A program made the translations under genes and the position numbers. The notes beneath the pieces were generated by a model. It saw only the letters and a program-made list of their open reading frames with translations. It ran no database searches and was not told the origin of the DNA. From Tannerellaceae bacterium (lineage in GTDB: Bacteria; Bacteroidota; Bacteroidia; Bacteroidales; Tannerellaceae), in assembly GCA_031273385.1 (NCBI GenBank), contig JAISRY010000209.1:1-8516 (forward strand): a stretch of DNA of 8,516 nt. The letters run 5' to 3'. How positions within the stretch are numbered: position 1 is the stretch's first letter; the number at the start of each line of letters is the position of its first letter. Positions 1-6,548 of this stretch are shown here, one piece after another.

Positions 1-79
1 TTGTCTGGCTCCGGCTACACAACTGTGTAGGCCGAGCTACACAACTGTCTGGCTCCGGCTACACAATTGTGTATTTACG
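1..79. repeat. 22-bp tandem repeats with internal dyad, cut by the window edge
   Basis: A 13-base core GCTACACAAYTGT recurs at 14-26, 36-48 and 58-70, exactly 22 bp apart. Positions 1-13 match the end of the unit at 36-57, so the array probably continues left of the window. A longer match pairs 2-29 with 46-73 (period 44, one mismatch). Each core sits in a dyad: TACACAATTGTGTA at 60-73 is a perfect 14-bp palindrome, and 15-30 is a palindrome apart from its centre. Spaced dyads resemble tandem operators or a repeat element. No function can be assigned from this sequence. Confidence 0.8.
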
Positions 80-106
80 GGTGCGTATTCCCATCATTAT
101 AAACGC

Positions 107-156
107 AGTGAAGCAATCCGGGAGGCGCCAACATGCACACTCCGGATTGCTTCACT
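107..156. repeat. 15-bp perfect inverted repeat, REP-like hairpin
   Basis: AGTGAAGCAATCCGG at 107-121 is the exact reverse complement of 142-156, leaving a 20-nt loop. The right arm runs on into CTACGTTCGCAAAGACGG. From memory, this resembles the widespread intergenic motif in which an attgcttc...ctcgcaatgac sequence is repeated around bacterial genomes. It lies downstream of the small gene on the minus strand, but no T-run follows in that direction, so an intrinsic terminator is not well supported. A dispersed palindromic repeat is the better reading. Confidence 0.65.
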
Positions 157-173
157 ACGTTCGCAAAGACGGG

Positions 174-264
174 TACCACTATTCACGGATAACTGTCCAC
201 CATTCATAGATCACAGATCACAATTAACTATTCACTATTAATTATTCACTATTCACTGTTCACA
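174..264. repeat. Degenerate heptanucleotide tandem array, 13 units
   Basis: The sequence reads in strict 7-base register from 174 to 264 with consensus ATTCACT. Perfect ATTCACT units occur at 230-236, 244-250 and 251-257. Two identical GATCACA units occur at 209-215 and 216-222. The remaining units differ by one to three bases, with the outermost left ones weakest. Heptanucleotide tandem arrays (STRR sequences) are known from cyanobacteria; this one is similar in kind but has not been matched to any family. Its right end overlaps the TGA stop of the small minus-strand gene at 260-262. Confidence 0.8.
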
Positions 265-469
265 CTCCTTTTTTCTCTTCGAGGCTCCGTGTATTAGAAA
301 AGAAAACTGAATCATTACTTTGTTTAGGAGCTGCATTGTTGTATACAGCATTTTCCTGTTGATAGAGTTTTTTCGGTTCTTTTACCTTTTCTTTCACCTC
401 TTCTCTTCCATCCGTAAGGAGAGAATAACCTAAAATCACTAAAAAGAAAGAAATAATCAAAGGTTTCAT
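260..469 (-). CDS. Small exported or membrane-anchored protein of unknown function
   Basis: An unrecognised 69-residue protein starting MKPLIISFFLVILGYSLLTDG. Residues 4-18 form one hydrophobic segment that could be a signal peptide or N-terminal anchor. Then comes a Glu/Lys-rich stretch (about residues 22-37, REEVKEKVKEPKK) and an Asn/Gln/Ser-rich tail. There is no Cys, so it is not a lipoprotein. ATG at 469 is chosen because the only longer in-frame start is TTG at 478, which would place three residues before the Lys. The gene lies in the same orientation as nqrF but 151 nt beyond its stop and past a likely terminator, so it probably has its own promoter. Its stop falls in the heptamer array. 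The hydrophobic-then-polar layout supports a real gene, but short length and lack of recognised homology keep confidence moderate. Confidence 0.45.
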   Translation of the reverse strand: MKPLIISFFLVILGYSLLTDGREEVKEKVKEPKKLYQQENAVYNNAAPKQSNDSVFFSNTRSLEEKKGV

Positions 470-500
470 ACAAATCAATTAAAATGTTATACATATAAGA

Positions 501-533
501 AAGATGCATTTTAAACGCTGAAAGCTGCATCTT
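501..533. repeat. 8-bp inverted repeat upstream of the small gene
   Basis: AAGATGCA at 501-508 pairs with TGCATCTT at 526-533 across a 17-nt loop. On the plus strand ATTTTTA follows directly, a weak terminator shape, although no plus-strand gene precedes it. On the minus strand it lies 32 nt upstream of the small gene's ATG, so it could be an operator or 5' leader structure. Confidence 0.4.
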
Positions 534-551
534 ATTTTTAAACGGTTAAAT

Positions 552-585
552 AAAGCGGATGAAGAACGGTTCACTTCATCCACTT
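552..585 (-). terminator. Probable terminator of the nqr operon
   Basis: Positions 553-564 and 574-585 form a 12-bp stem (one G-U pair in the minus-strand RNA) around a 9-nt loop, beginning 36 nt past the nqrF stop. Minus-strand transcription then runs into CTTTATTTAACC, a modest U-rich tail. Position and orientation suit the end of the nqrABCDEF transcript. The short broken U-run makes intrinsic termination plausible rather than certain. The loop sequence AACGGTT (565-571) is repeated just beyond the stem at 541-547. Confidence 0.55.
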
Positions 586-620
586 CTTGAACAAAACAGT
601 CTCGCGGCTGTCTTTATGTT

Positions 621-1883
621 TTATGCGCCGAAGTCGTCAAACATCAGCATTTCAGGCGGTACGCCGATACTGTCCAGCATACCTTTGACGGCATTGGCCA
701 TAGGGCCGGGGCCGCACATGTAGTATTCGATATCTTCCGGCGCGTCGTGATCTTTGAGGTAATTGTCGTAAATAACCTGATGGATAAAGCCCACGTAGCC
801 TGTCCAGTTATCTTCCGGCCGGGGTTCCGACAGGGCGATATGGAACGTGAAGTTGGGAAATTCCTTTTCGATGGCGCGGAAGTCCTCTTCGTAGAAGATT
901 TCGTTTTTTGAGCGGGCGCCGTACCAGTAAGAGATGGTGCGGTCGGTCGTCTTCAATGTTTTATATAGATGCAGCAAATGGGCGCGTAAGGGCGCCATAC
1001 CTGCGCCTCCGCCGATATACAGCATTTCGCGTTTTGTATCCAGGATATGGAAATCACCGTAAGGGCCGGACATCATGACCTTGTCGCCCGGCTTCAGCGT
1101 AAAGATATAGGACGAGGCGATACCGGGCTTGATGCCGGCTTTCCACGTTCCCGCGGCACGGTCGAACGGCGGCGTCGCCACACGTACATTGAGGGTGATG
1201 ATGTTTCCTTCGGCGGGATAGTTGGCCATCGAGTAGGCGCGAATCGTCTTTTCGTCGTTTTTACAGCTTAAATCCCACATCTTGAACTTATCCCACTCCT
1301 CCCTGAAACGGTCGTCCACATCCATATCCGTATACTTGATGTCGAATGTCGGGATGACGATCTGGGAATAGCTGCCCGGCTTGAAGTTCATCGCTTCGCC
1401 CTCCGGCAGCCTCACCGTAAATTCTTTGATAAAAGAGGCGACATTGTGGTTGGAAACAACGGTACACTCCCACTCTTTCACGCCGAAAACCTCTTCCGGA
1501 ACCGCGATTTTAATATCCTCTTTTATCTTGACCTGGCAGCCTAACCGCCAATGATTTTTCATCTGTTTACGGGAAAAGAACCCCACTTCCGTAGGCAGGA
1601 TATTCCCTCCGCCCTCCAATACCTGGCAACGGCATTGTCCGCAACTGCCGCTACCTCCGCAAGCGGAAGAGAGGAAGATGCCCTGTCCCTGAAGCGCGTT
1701 AATCACCGTTCCGCCTATGGGGACATCAAACTCTTTCTCGTCGTTGACAACGACTTTCACGTTTCCCGACGGAATCAGCCTGGCTTTGGCATACAACAGT
1801 GCGCCCACAAGAAGCAGTGTGACAGTCAAAAAGATAACAGCCCCGGCCATGATAGTCAGCCCGCCTGACATTAATACAATCAT
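621..1883 (-). CDS. nqrF: Na+-translocating NADH:quinone reductase subunit F (NqrF)
   Basis: NqrF is the electron-input subunit: it oxidises NADH on the cytoplasmic face and passes electrons through FAD and a [2Fe-2S] cluster. The 420-residue product has an N-terminal membrane helix (about 9-31). A ferredoxin domain follows with cluster cysteines C75, C81, C84 and C116, the same spacing as in the Vibrio cholerae protein. The flavin domain has RAYSMANYP (R215, Y217, S218), SGPYGDF (272-278) and an NADH-binding GGGAGMAPL (291-299). The C-terminal region has the CGPGPM motif with C390 and ends DDFGA. All expected residues are present and the length is normal. It is the last nqr gene, 26 nt after nqrE. 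ATG at 1883 gives a short leader before the helix; a second ATG four codons later is also possible. Confidence 0.98.
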   Translation of the reverse strand: MIVLMSGGLTIMAGAVIFLTVTLLLVGALLYAKARLIPSGNVKVVVNDEKEFDVPIGGTVINALQGQGIFLSSACGGSGSCGQCRCQVLEGGGNILPTEVGFFSRKQMKNHWRLGCQVKIKEDIKIAVPEEVFGVKEWECTVVSNHNVASFIKEFTVRLPEGEAMNFKPGSYSQIVIPTFDIKYTDMDVDDRFREEWDKFKMWDLSCKNDEKTIRAYSMANYPAEGNIITLNVRVATPPFDRAAGTWKAGIKPGIASSYIFTLKPGDKVMMSGPYGDFHILDTKREMLYIGGGAGMAPLRAHLLHLYKTLKTTDRTISYWYGARSKNEIFYEEDFRAIEKEFPNFTFHIALSEPRPEDNWTGYVGFIHQVIYDNYLKDHDAPEDIEYYMCGPGPMANAVKGMLDSIGVPPEMLMFDDFGA

Positions 1884-1909
1884 CTCTATAGTTGTTTATT
1901 GCGTTAATA

Positions 1910-2527
1910 CTAAATTTTGAGTCCGGAAAAACACATGAAACTGATCCCCATCAGGCCGGTAATAATAAAGGTAATACCAAGCCCTTTCAACGGTTTGGGA
2001 ATATCGGAATAGGCCAGCTTTTCACGGACGGCCGCCATCCCTACGATGGCCAGCAGCCAGCCGATCCCCGACCCCAATCCGTATACCGTCGCTACCCCGG
2101 CGCTGGCAAACGCCCTTTGCTGCATAAACAAAGAGCCTCCCAGTATGGCGCAGTTGACGGCGATCAGGGGTAAAAAGATACCTAAAGAGGCATATAATGC
2201 AGGGGCAAACCGCTCTACCACCATCTCTACCAGCTGTGTAAACGAAGCGATGATGGCTATAAAGATGATCAGGGAGAGGAAACCGAGGTTGACATCGGCA
2301 AATCCGGCTCCCAGCCAGCTCAACGCCCCCTCTTTCAGTACATAATTCTCCAGCATGTAGTTGATCGGCAAGGTGCAGACAAGGATGAATGTGACAGCCA
2401 CGCCCAGTCCCAAAGCCGTTTTTACATTTTTGGAAACGGCCAGGTAGGAACACATCCCCAGATAGTAGGCGAAAATCATGTTATCAACAAAAATTGATCG
2501 TACGAATGTGCTTATTAATTCTTCCAT
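1910..2527 (-). CDS. nqrE: Na+-translocating NADH:quinone reductase subunit E (NqrE)
   Basis: NqrE is a 205-residue integral membrane subunit that, with NqrD, forms an inverted-topology pair holding an iron centre in the middle of the membrane. Hydrophobic segments span nearly the whole protein, about six helices. The two family iron-ligand cysteines are visible as C26 in GMCSYLAV and C126 in VNCAILGG. The EEL...SIFVDNMIFAYYLGMC start is typical of the family, and length matches it. It follows nqrD by 27 nt and precedes nqrF by 26 nt, consistent with a single transcript. It is distinguished from its paralogue NqrD by this N-terminus and by VNCAILGG where NqrD has TNCILMGR. Confidence 0.97.
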   Translation of the reverse strand: MEELISTFVRSIFVDNMIFAYYLGMCSYLAVSKNVKTALGLGVAVTFILVCTLPINYMLENYVLKEGALSWLGAGFADVNLGFLSLIIFIAIIASFTQLVEMVVERFAPALYASLGIFLPLIAVNCAILGGSLFMQQRAFASAGVATVYGLGSGIGWLLAIVGMAAVREKLAYSDIPKPLKGLGITFIITGLMGISFMCFSGLKI

Positions 2528-2554
2528 TCTAAGAGTTGTTTAAATGATTTAGCA

Positions 2555-3184
2555 TTAATTTTCCTGAAGGGTTTTGTTCCTCGAACGGTGAACCCAGATA
2601 ATCACGGCGACGACGATCAATGCCATGGGCGGGAGGATAATCAGCCCGTTGTTGACATACCCGAAGTCGTAAAAAGCCTGCGGAACGACGCGGAAACCCA
2701 GCAAGGTGCCCGACCCCAGCAGTTCGCGGAAGAACCCGACAATAATCAGGATAACGGCATACCCCACCCCGTTGCCTATCCCGTCGAGAAAGGCCGCCCA
2801 CGGTCCGTTGCCCAGCGCAAAGGCTTCCAGGCGACCCATGAGGATACAGTTGGTGATGATCAACCCGACAAATACGGACAGTTGTTTATTCACATCGTAG
2901 GCGAACGCTTTCAGCACTTCGCTGACGATAGTAACCAACGCCGCGACGACGACCAATTGCACGATGATACGGATACGGTTGGGTATCGTATTGCGCAGGA
3001 GCGAAATAATCACGTTGGCAAAGGCGACGACCACCGTTACGGAAATCCCCATCACGATAGAGGGCTCCAGTTTGGATGTGACGGCCAGCGCCGAACAGAT
3101 ACCCAGCATCTGCACGATGACGGGGTTGTTCCTGCTCAACGGGCCGAGCAGTATCTCTTTACTTTTAGTTGATAATAATCCCAT
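2555..3184 (-). CDS. nqrD: Na+-translocating NADH:quinone reductase subunit D (NqrD)
   Basis: NqrD is a 209-residue membrane subunit and the partner of NqrE in binding the intramembrane iron centre. Ligand cysteines appear as C30 in GICSALAVTS and C113 in TNCILMGR. About six hydrophobic helices fill the protein. The DGIGNGVGYA and FFRELLGSGTLLG segments in the second half are characteristic of the family. The start lies only 4 nt after the nqrC stop, so translational coupling is likely. Nothing unusual is seen in length or motifs. Confidence 0.97.
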   Translation of the reverse strand: MGLLSTKSKEILLGPLSRNNPVIVQMLGICSALAVTSKLEPSIVMGISVTVVVAFANVIISLLRNTIPNRIRIIVQLVVVAALVTIVSEVLKAFAYDVNKQLSVFVGLIITNCILMGRLEAFALGNGPWAAFLDGIGNGVGYAVILIIVGFFRELLGSGTLLGFRVVPQAFYDFGYVNNGLIILPPMALIVVAVIIWVHRSRNKTLQEN

Positions 3185-3188
3185 TTTC

Positions 3189-3878
3189 TTACTGATTTTG
3201 TGAAGTTAAAAACTGGACATACCCGCTGAGGCTGTCAAAAATCATTTTATCGACGCCCTTGCTGGTGATGGTGCTGCCGGAAATGCCGTCTACATAATCC
3301 TGGTTCGCCACGCTTTTTCCGGGCTTGACGACGGCGACGGACTTAAACGTATTGCCATAAAAAAGCCGCTTTCCCGGAAACCGGGAGCTGAACGCCGCAC
3401 CGGCTATCTCCGCACCCAGCCCCGGCGTCTCCCCGGCGTGGCTGAAATCGGCGCCAAAGATGGTGTTCCTGTCGTCGTCCACCGCGATATACCCCCACAA
3501 AGGGCCCCAAAGGCCGGCGCCCTGCATGGCCATGATGTATTTGGTTTTGCCCTCTACGTCGGCAATGAATACGGGGTAGGTGTGTTGGTCAAACGCCTTG
3601 ACGATGTCGATGGAAAAGGCGTTTCCGTCGACCTTTTCCCCTTTGTCATTGACCAGGAAAGCCTCTTTTATCAACTCATTATAGCGTGCTTCCGCTTCGT
3701 TGGCAGCCGCTTTCACATTGATCGAACGCAGGATCTGCTGCCGTTTGTCGTTGTCTTCGTTTTTCTTCTGGTACCCTCTCAATGCCTCTGATGTATAGGC
3801 GAGTATGACCGCTACGAGGACAACCATGACCGAAGCGTACACTACAGTATATATATTACTATCTCTATTCATAATCAT
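3189..3878 (-). CDS. nqrC: Na+-translocating NADH:quinone reductase subunit C (NqrC), covalent FMN
   Basis: NqrC carries a covalently bound FMN on its periplasmic domain and relays electrons between the iron centre and NqrB. The 229-residue product has one N-terminal membrane helix (about 9-29) and then a soluble FMN-binding domain. That domain has GAGLWGPLWGYI (120-131) and HAGETPGLGAEI (147-158). The flavin attachment site reads DGISGST (197-203), with T203 as the expected acceptor. The usual motif is S/T-G-A-T/S, so serine at 202 replaces the common alanine. Attachment requires the transferase ApbE, which is not in this window. ATG at 3878 is 15 nt past nqrB; an ATG two codons later (MNRDSN) is an equally good start. 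Confidence 0.96.
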   Translation of the reverse strand: MIMNRDSNIYTVVYASVMVVLVAVILAYTSEALRGYQKKNEDNDKRQQILRSINVKAAANEAEARYNELIKEAFLVNDKGEKVDGNAFSIDIVKAFDQHTYPVFIADVEGKTKYIMAMQGAGLWGPLWGYIAVDDDRNTIFGADFSHAGETPGLGAEIAGAAFSSRFPGKRLFYGNTFKSVAVVKPGKSVANQDYVDGISGSTITSKGVDKMIFDSLSGYVQFLTSQNQ

Positions 3879-3893
3879 ACGTATAATATAAAG

Positions 3894-5096
3894 TTACTTG
3901 ACGGCTCTTTTCAAACGGCGTGAAATATTGCTTTCCACCACATAATAGTCGATCAACGGAGCGAATACGTTCATCAACAGGATAGCAAGCATCATCCCCT
4001 CGGGATAACCCGGATTCAGGGCGCGGATAATAATCGCCAAAGCCCCGATCAGGAGACCATAGATGTATTTCCCCGTCTCCGTACGGGCTGACGTCACCGG
4101 GTCGGTCGCCATAAACACCGCGCCAAAGGCGAAACCGCCCAAAAAGAGATGATCCAGCGGGGTAACAGTCATAACGACGGTCGACCCGATCAGGTTAAAG
4201 ACGCCGGCCATAAAGATTCCGCCGACAAATACCGACATCATGGTCTTCCAGCTTGCTACGCCCGTAAAGAGCAGGATCGCCGCCCCAAGCAGGATGGCGA
4301 TGACCGACGTCTCGGCAATCGAGCCGGGGATAAGGCCGACAAACAGATCCCACGTACCGATGGTATGCCCCAGGACGTCGACGTTGTGGAACGACCCGAT
4401 CAGCTCTTTCCCCGCAATGGCGATCTGCCCCAGCGGTGTAGCTCCCGAAAAACCGTCCACGACCGTTCCCCCGCCAAGCCCGAACACACTGTCCGTGCGG
4501 ACAAACACCTGGTCGCCCGACATATCCGCAGGATAGGCGAAAAACAGGAATGCGCGGGTGACCAACGCCACGTTAAACACGTTGTACCCCGTGCCGCCAA
4601 ACACCTCTTTGGCAAAGATGACGGCAAAAGCAGTCGCTACCGCAATCATCCACAGCGGCGTGTCGATCGGCACAATCATCGGGATGAGCATACCGGAAAC
4701 CAGGAATCCCTCCTGTATCTCCTCTTTCTTGATTTGGGCGACGGTAAACTCAATACCCAAACCCACTGCATACGAAACGATGATCTTCGGCAATACCGCC
4801 AGAAAACCGTAAATAAAGGTCATCCAGAACCCCGGATGAGCGTCTATGGCAAGATTATGTTGATAACCGGTATTGTACATACCAAAAAGTAAAGCAGGTA
4901 TCAATGAGATCACTACAATTGTCATGACCCGCTTTGAATCAACGCTGTCGTGAATATGTACGCCTGATTTCGATGTGGAACCCGGAACAAACAAAAATGT
5001 TTCGATCCCCTCGAAGACAGAACGGAACATCGATAGCTTGCCGCCTTCCTCAAAGTTGGGCTTAATCTTGTCGAGATAATTCCTTAATGCTTTCAA
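3894..5096 (-). CDS. nqrB: Na+-translocating NADH:quinone reductase subunit B (NqrB), TTG start
   Basis: NqrB is the large membrane subunit that carries covalent FMN and riboflavin and forms much of the Na+ path and the quinone site. The 400-residue product has about ten hydrophobic segments. Landmarks are KEVFGGTGYN (163-172), RAFLFFAYP (181-189), the flavin site DGFSGATPL (214-222, acceptor T220), FMATDPVTS (328-336) and NPGYPEGMMLAILL (361-374). The start is TTG at 5096-5094: an in-frame TAG lies at 5105-5103 with no ATG between, and the first internal ATG (M23) would remove the conserved N-terminus LRNYLDKIKPNFEEGGK. Gap to nqrA is 24 nt. Length is close to other family members. Confidence 0.97.
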   Translation of the reverse strand: MKALRNYLDKIKPNFEEGGKLSMFRSVFEGIETFLFVPGSTSKSGVHIHDSVDSKRVMTIVVISLIPALLFGMYNTGYQHNLAIDAHPGFWMTFIYGFLAVLPKIIVSYAVGLGIEFTVAQIKKEEIQEGFLVSGMLIPMIVPIDTPLWMIAVATAFAVIFAKEVFGGTGYNVFNVALVTRAFLFFAYPADMSGDQVFVRTDSVFGLGGGTVVDGFSGATPLGQIAIAGKELIGSFHNVDVLGHTIGTWDLFVGLIPGSIAETSVIAILLGAAILLFTGVASWKTMMSVFVGGIFMAGVFNLIGSTVVMTVTPLDHLFLGGFAFGAVFMATDPVTSARTETGKYIYGLLIGALAIIIRALNPGYPEGMMLAILLMNVFAPLIDYYVVESNISRRLKRAVK

Positions 5097-5120
5097 TGTA
5101 TTCTATGTTTTTTACTGTTA

Positions 5121-6473
5121 TTAATTCATTTCCCTGTACAACAAATCCAGGCCGTTGCGAACGATTTTCTGTATCTCGATCTTCGAGGCATCGACAAATT
5201 CACATAAGGCAAAGTCTTCGGGAGCCACTTCGTATATCCCCAAATTCTCCATTTTATCAATATCGAAAGAGATAATCGCTTTTAATAAATATTCCGGCAA
5301 AATATCCATCGGGAACACCCTGTCGTAGTCGTTGGACATGATCATGGCGCGTTTCCCCCCTTTTGTTCTGGCGTCTATTGTATATTCTTTTTTCTTTCCG
5401 ATCAGCCATGAGAGGAACGTCCGGCTGGCGCTGAATTTGTCAAGCCCCGGCATCGCCCAGCCCAAAAACTCATGGACGTCGCTCCCCTCCGGGATAGCGG
5501 TGACCTGGTTGTCGTAGGCGCCCAGGTAATCGTCCTCTTCCACCTTTCTCCCTGTCAGCACATTGCCGCTGATGATGCGTACCCGCCCCTCTCCGGACGA
5601 CAGCAGCTTTCCGCCGACAAGGCTTTTTATGGTGCAGCCCGCAATGGTTTTGATGTATCCCCTTTCCGTCGTCTCCGATCCGGTGATGGCCACCAGGCGG
5701 GAGAAGTCGGCTATACCTTTATTAAATAAGCGTCCGATCAGGATCACGTCGTCCGGACGCACCGTCCAGACTACCTCTCCCTTATTCACCGGTTTCGTAT
5801 GGTTGATCAGTACGCCGACATTGCCCGCCGGATGAGGCCCCTCGACGCCCACCGTTTCCACGCTGCCGAGTTTTATCGAAAGGCCGTTTTTGATCCCCAT
5901 ATAGACCTTGCCCTCCGTCAATTTGACAAGCGCATTCAATCCCGTCATGAAATCAGGCTCCTGCCCCTTTATAATAAAGTTGAAGTTGGCCGCCAACGGG
6001 GCGGAATAGAATGTAGAAATAAAAATATCGCGCGGCGTATCGGCCGGAGAGGCCACGATATCGTACGGGCGCTGTTTGATGAACGGCCAGAGGCCTGCAT
6101 TCAGGATCGCCTCTTTGATCTCCTGCCTGCTGAGGGAAGAAACCTCCTTTTTGCCGAACTCTTCGTAGGCCATTTCCGCGTCAGGCTTCACGACGACGGA
6201 CAGTACCTTGCGCTTCTCGCCACGGTTTACGGCCGTGACTTCACCGCTTACGGGCGAAACGAATTTGATCTCCGGATGGCTCTTGTCGTACATCAGGACA
6301 GAACCGGCTTTGACCTTATCCCCCGCTTTTACAGCAACTTTGGGCTTTATTCCGTCATAGCAGTCGGGAACAATCGCGTAACTGTCGCTCTTCCCACCCG
6401 TCAACAGGACGTCGGATGCTTTGCCTTTCAGATTAATGTCTAACCCTTTTTTTATCTTTATCACTTGTGCCAT
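5121..6473 (-). CDS. nqrA: Na+-translocating NADH:quinone reductase subunit A (NqrA)
   Basis: NqrA is the large cofactor-free cytoplasmic subunit attached to NqrB and implicated in the quinone site. The 450-residue product begins IKIKKGLDINLKGKA, the family signature. It has a barrel-sandwich region with VKAGDKVKAGSVLMYDK (48-64) and FVSPVSGEV (71-79). The segment GLWPFIKQRPYDIVASP (127-143) and the C-terminal CEFVDASKIEIQKIVRNGLDL are also typical. Length matches the family. It is the first gene of the operon, about 28 nt downstream of a predicted transcription start. ATG at 6473 is the only start that keeps the conserved N-terminus. Confidence 0.98.
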   Translation of the reverse strand: MAQVIKIKKGLDINLKGKASDVLLTGGKSDSYAIVPDCYDGIKPKVAVKAGDKVKAGSVLMYDKSHPEIKFVSPVSGEVTAVNRGEKRKVLSVVVKPDAEMAYEEFGKKEVSSLSRQEIKEAILNAGLWPFIKQRPYDIVASPADTPRDIFISTFYSAPLAANFNFIIKGQEPDFMTGLNALVKLTEGKVYMGIKNGLSIKLGSVETVGVEGPHPAGNVGVLINHTKPVNKGEVVWTVRPDDVILIGRLFNKGIADFSRLVAITGSETTERGYIKTIAGCTIKSLVGGKLLSSGEGRVRIISGNVLTGRKVEEDDYLGAYDNQVTAIPEGSDVHEFLGWAMPGLDKFSASRTFLSWLIGKKKEYTIDARTKGGKRAMIMSNDYDRVFPMDILPEYLLKAIISFDIDKMENLGIYEVAPEDFALCEFVDASKIEIQKIVRNGLDLLYREMN

Positions 6474-6507
6474 GATACAACTAACATTGTTTTTTCGTAT
6501 TTTAGCG

Positions 6508-6539
6508 CAAAAGTAAACATTATTTTTTCAATAACCAAT
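6508..6539 (-). promoter_or_regulatory. Predicted Bacteroidetes-type promoter for nqrABCDEF
   Basis: On the minus strand TACTTTTG (6515-6508) fits the Bacteroidetes -7 consensus TAnnTTTG. ATTG (6539-6536) lies 20 bp upstream, the distance expected for the -33 TTTG-like element. Transcription would begin near 6501, giving a 5' leader of about 28 nt before the nqrA ATG. This is a consensus match only. The -33 box comes within 10 bp of the divergent gene's ATG, so the two promoters must overlap. Confidence 0.55.
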
Positions 6540-6548
6540 TATACGTAT

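Noticed and set aside
1..79. A CRISPR array
   Set aside because: The 22-bp units follow one another directly and are similar throughout, with no unique spacers of usual length and no cas genes.
2588..3172. A 194-residue plus-strand open frame opposite nqrD
   Set aside because: It is antisense to nqrD with very high Asp/His/Gln content and no support as a protein.
4149..4892. A 247-residue open frame on the plus strand opposite nqrB
   Set aside because: It is antisense to a strongly conserved gene, has a His/Arg/Asp-rich composition typical of a reverse-complement frame, and shows no domain.
5799..6443. A 214-residue plus-strand open frame opposite nqrA
   Set aside because: It lies wholly within nqrA, is rich in Arg and His, and has no recognisable motif; shadow of the real gene.
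6465..6548. N-terminal extension of the plug-like protein from TTG at 6465
   Set aside because: It would bury the signal peptide 28 residues inside and overlap the nqrA start; ATG at 6549 fits an exported protein.
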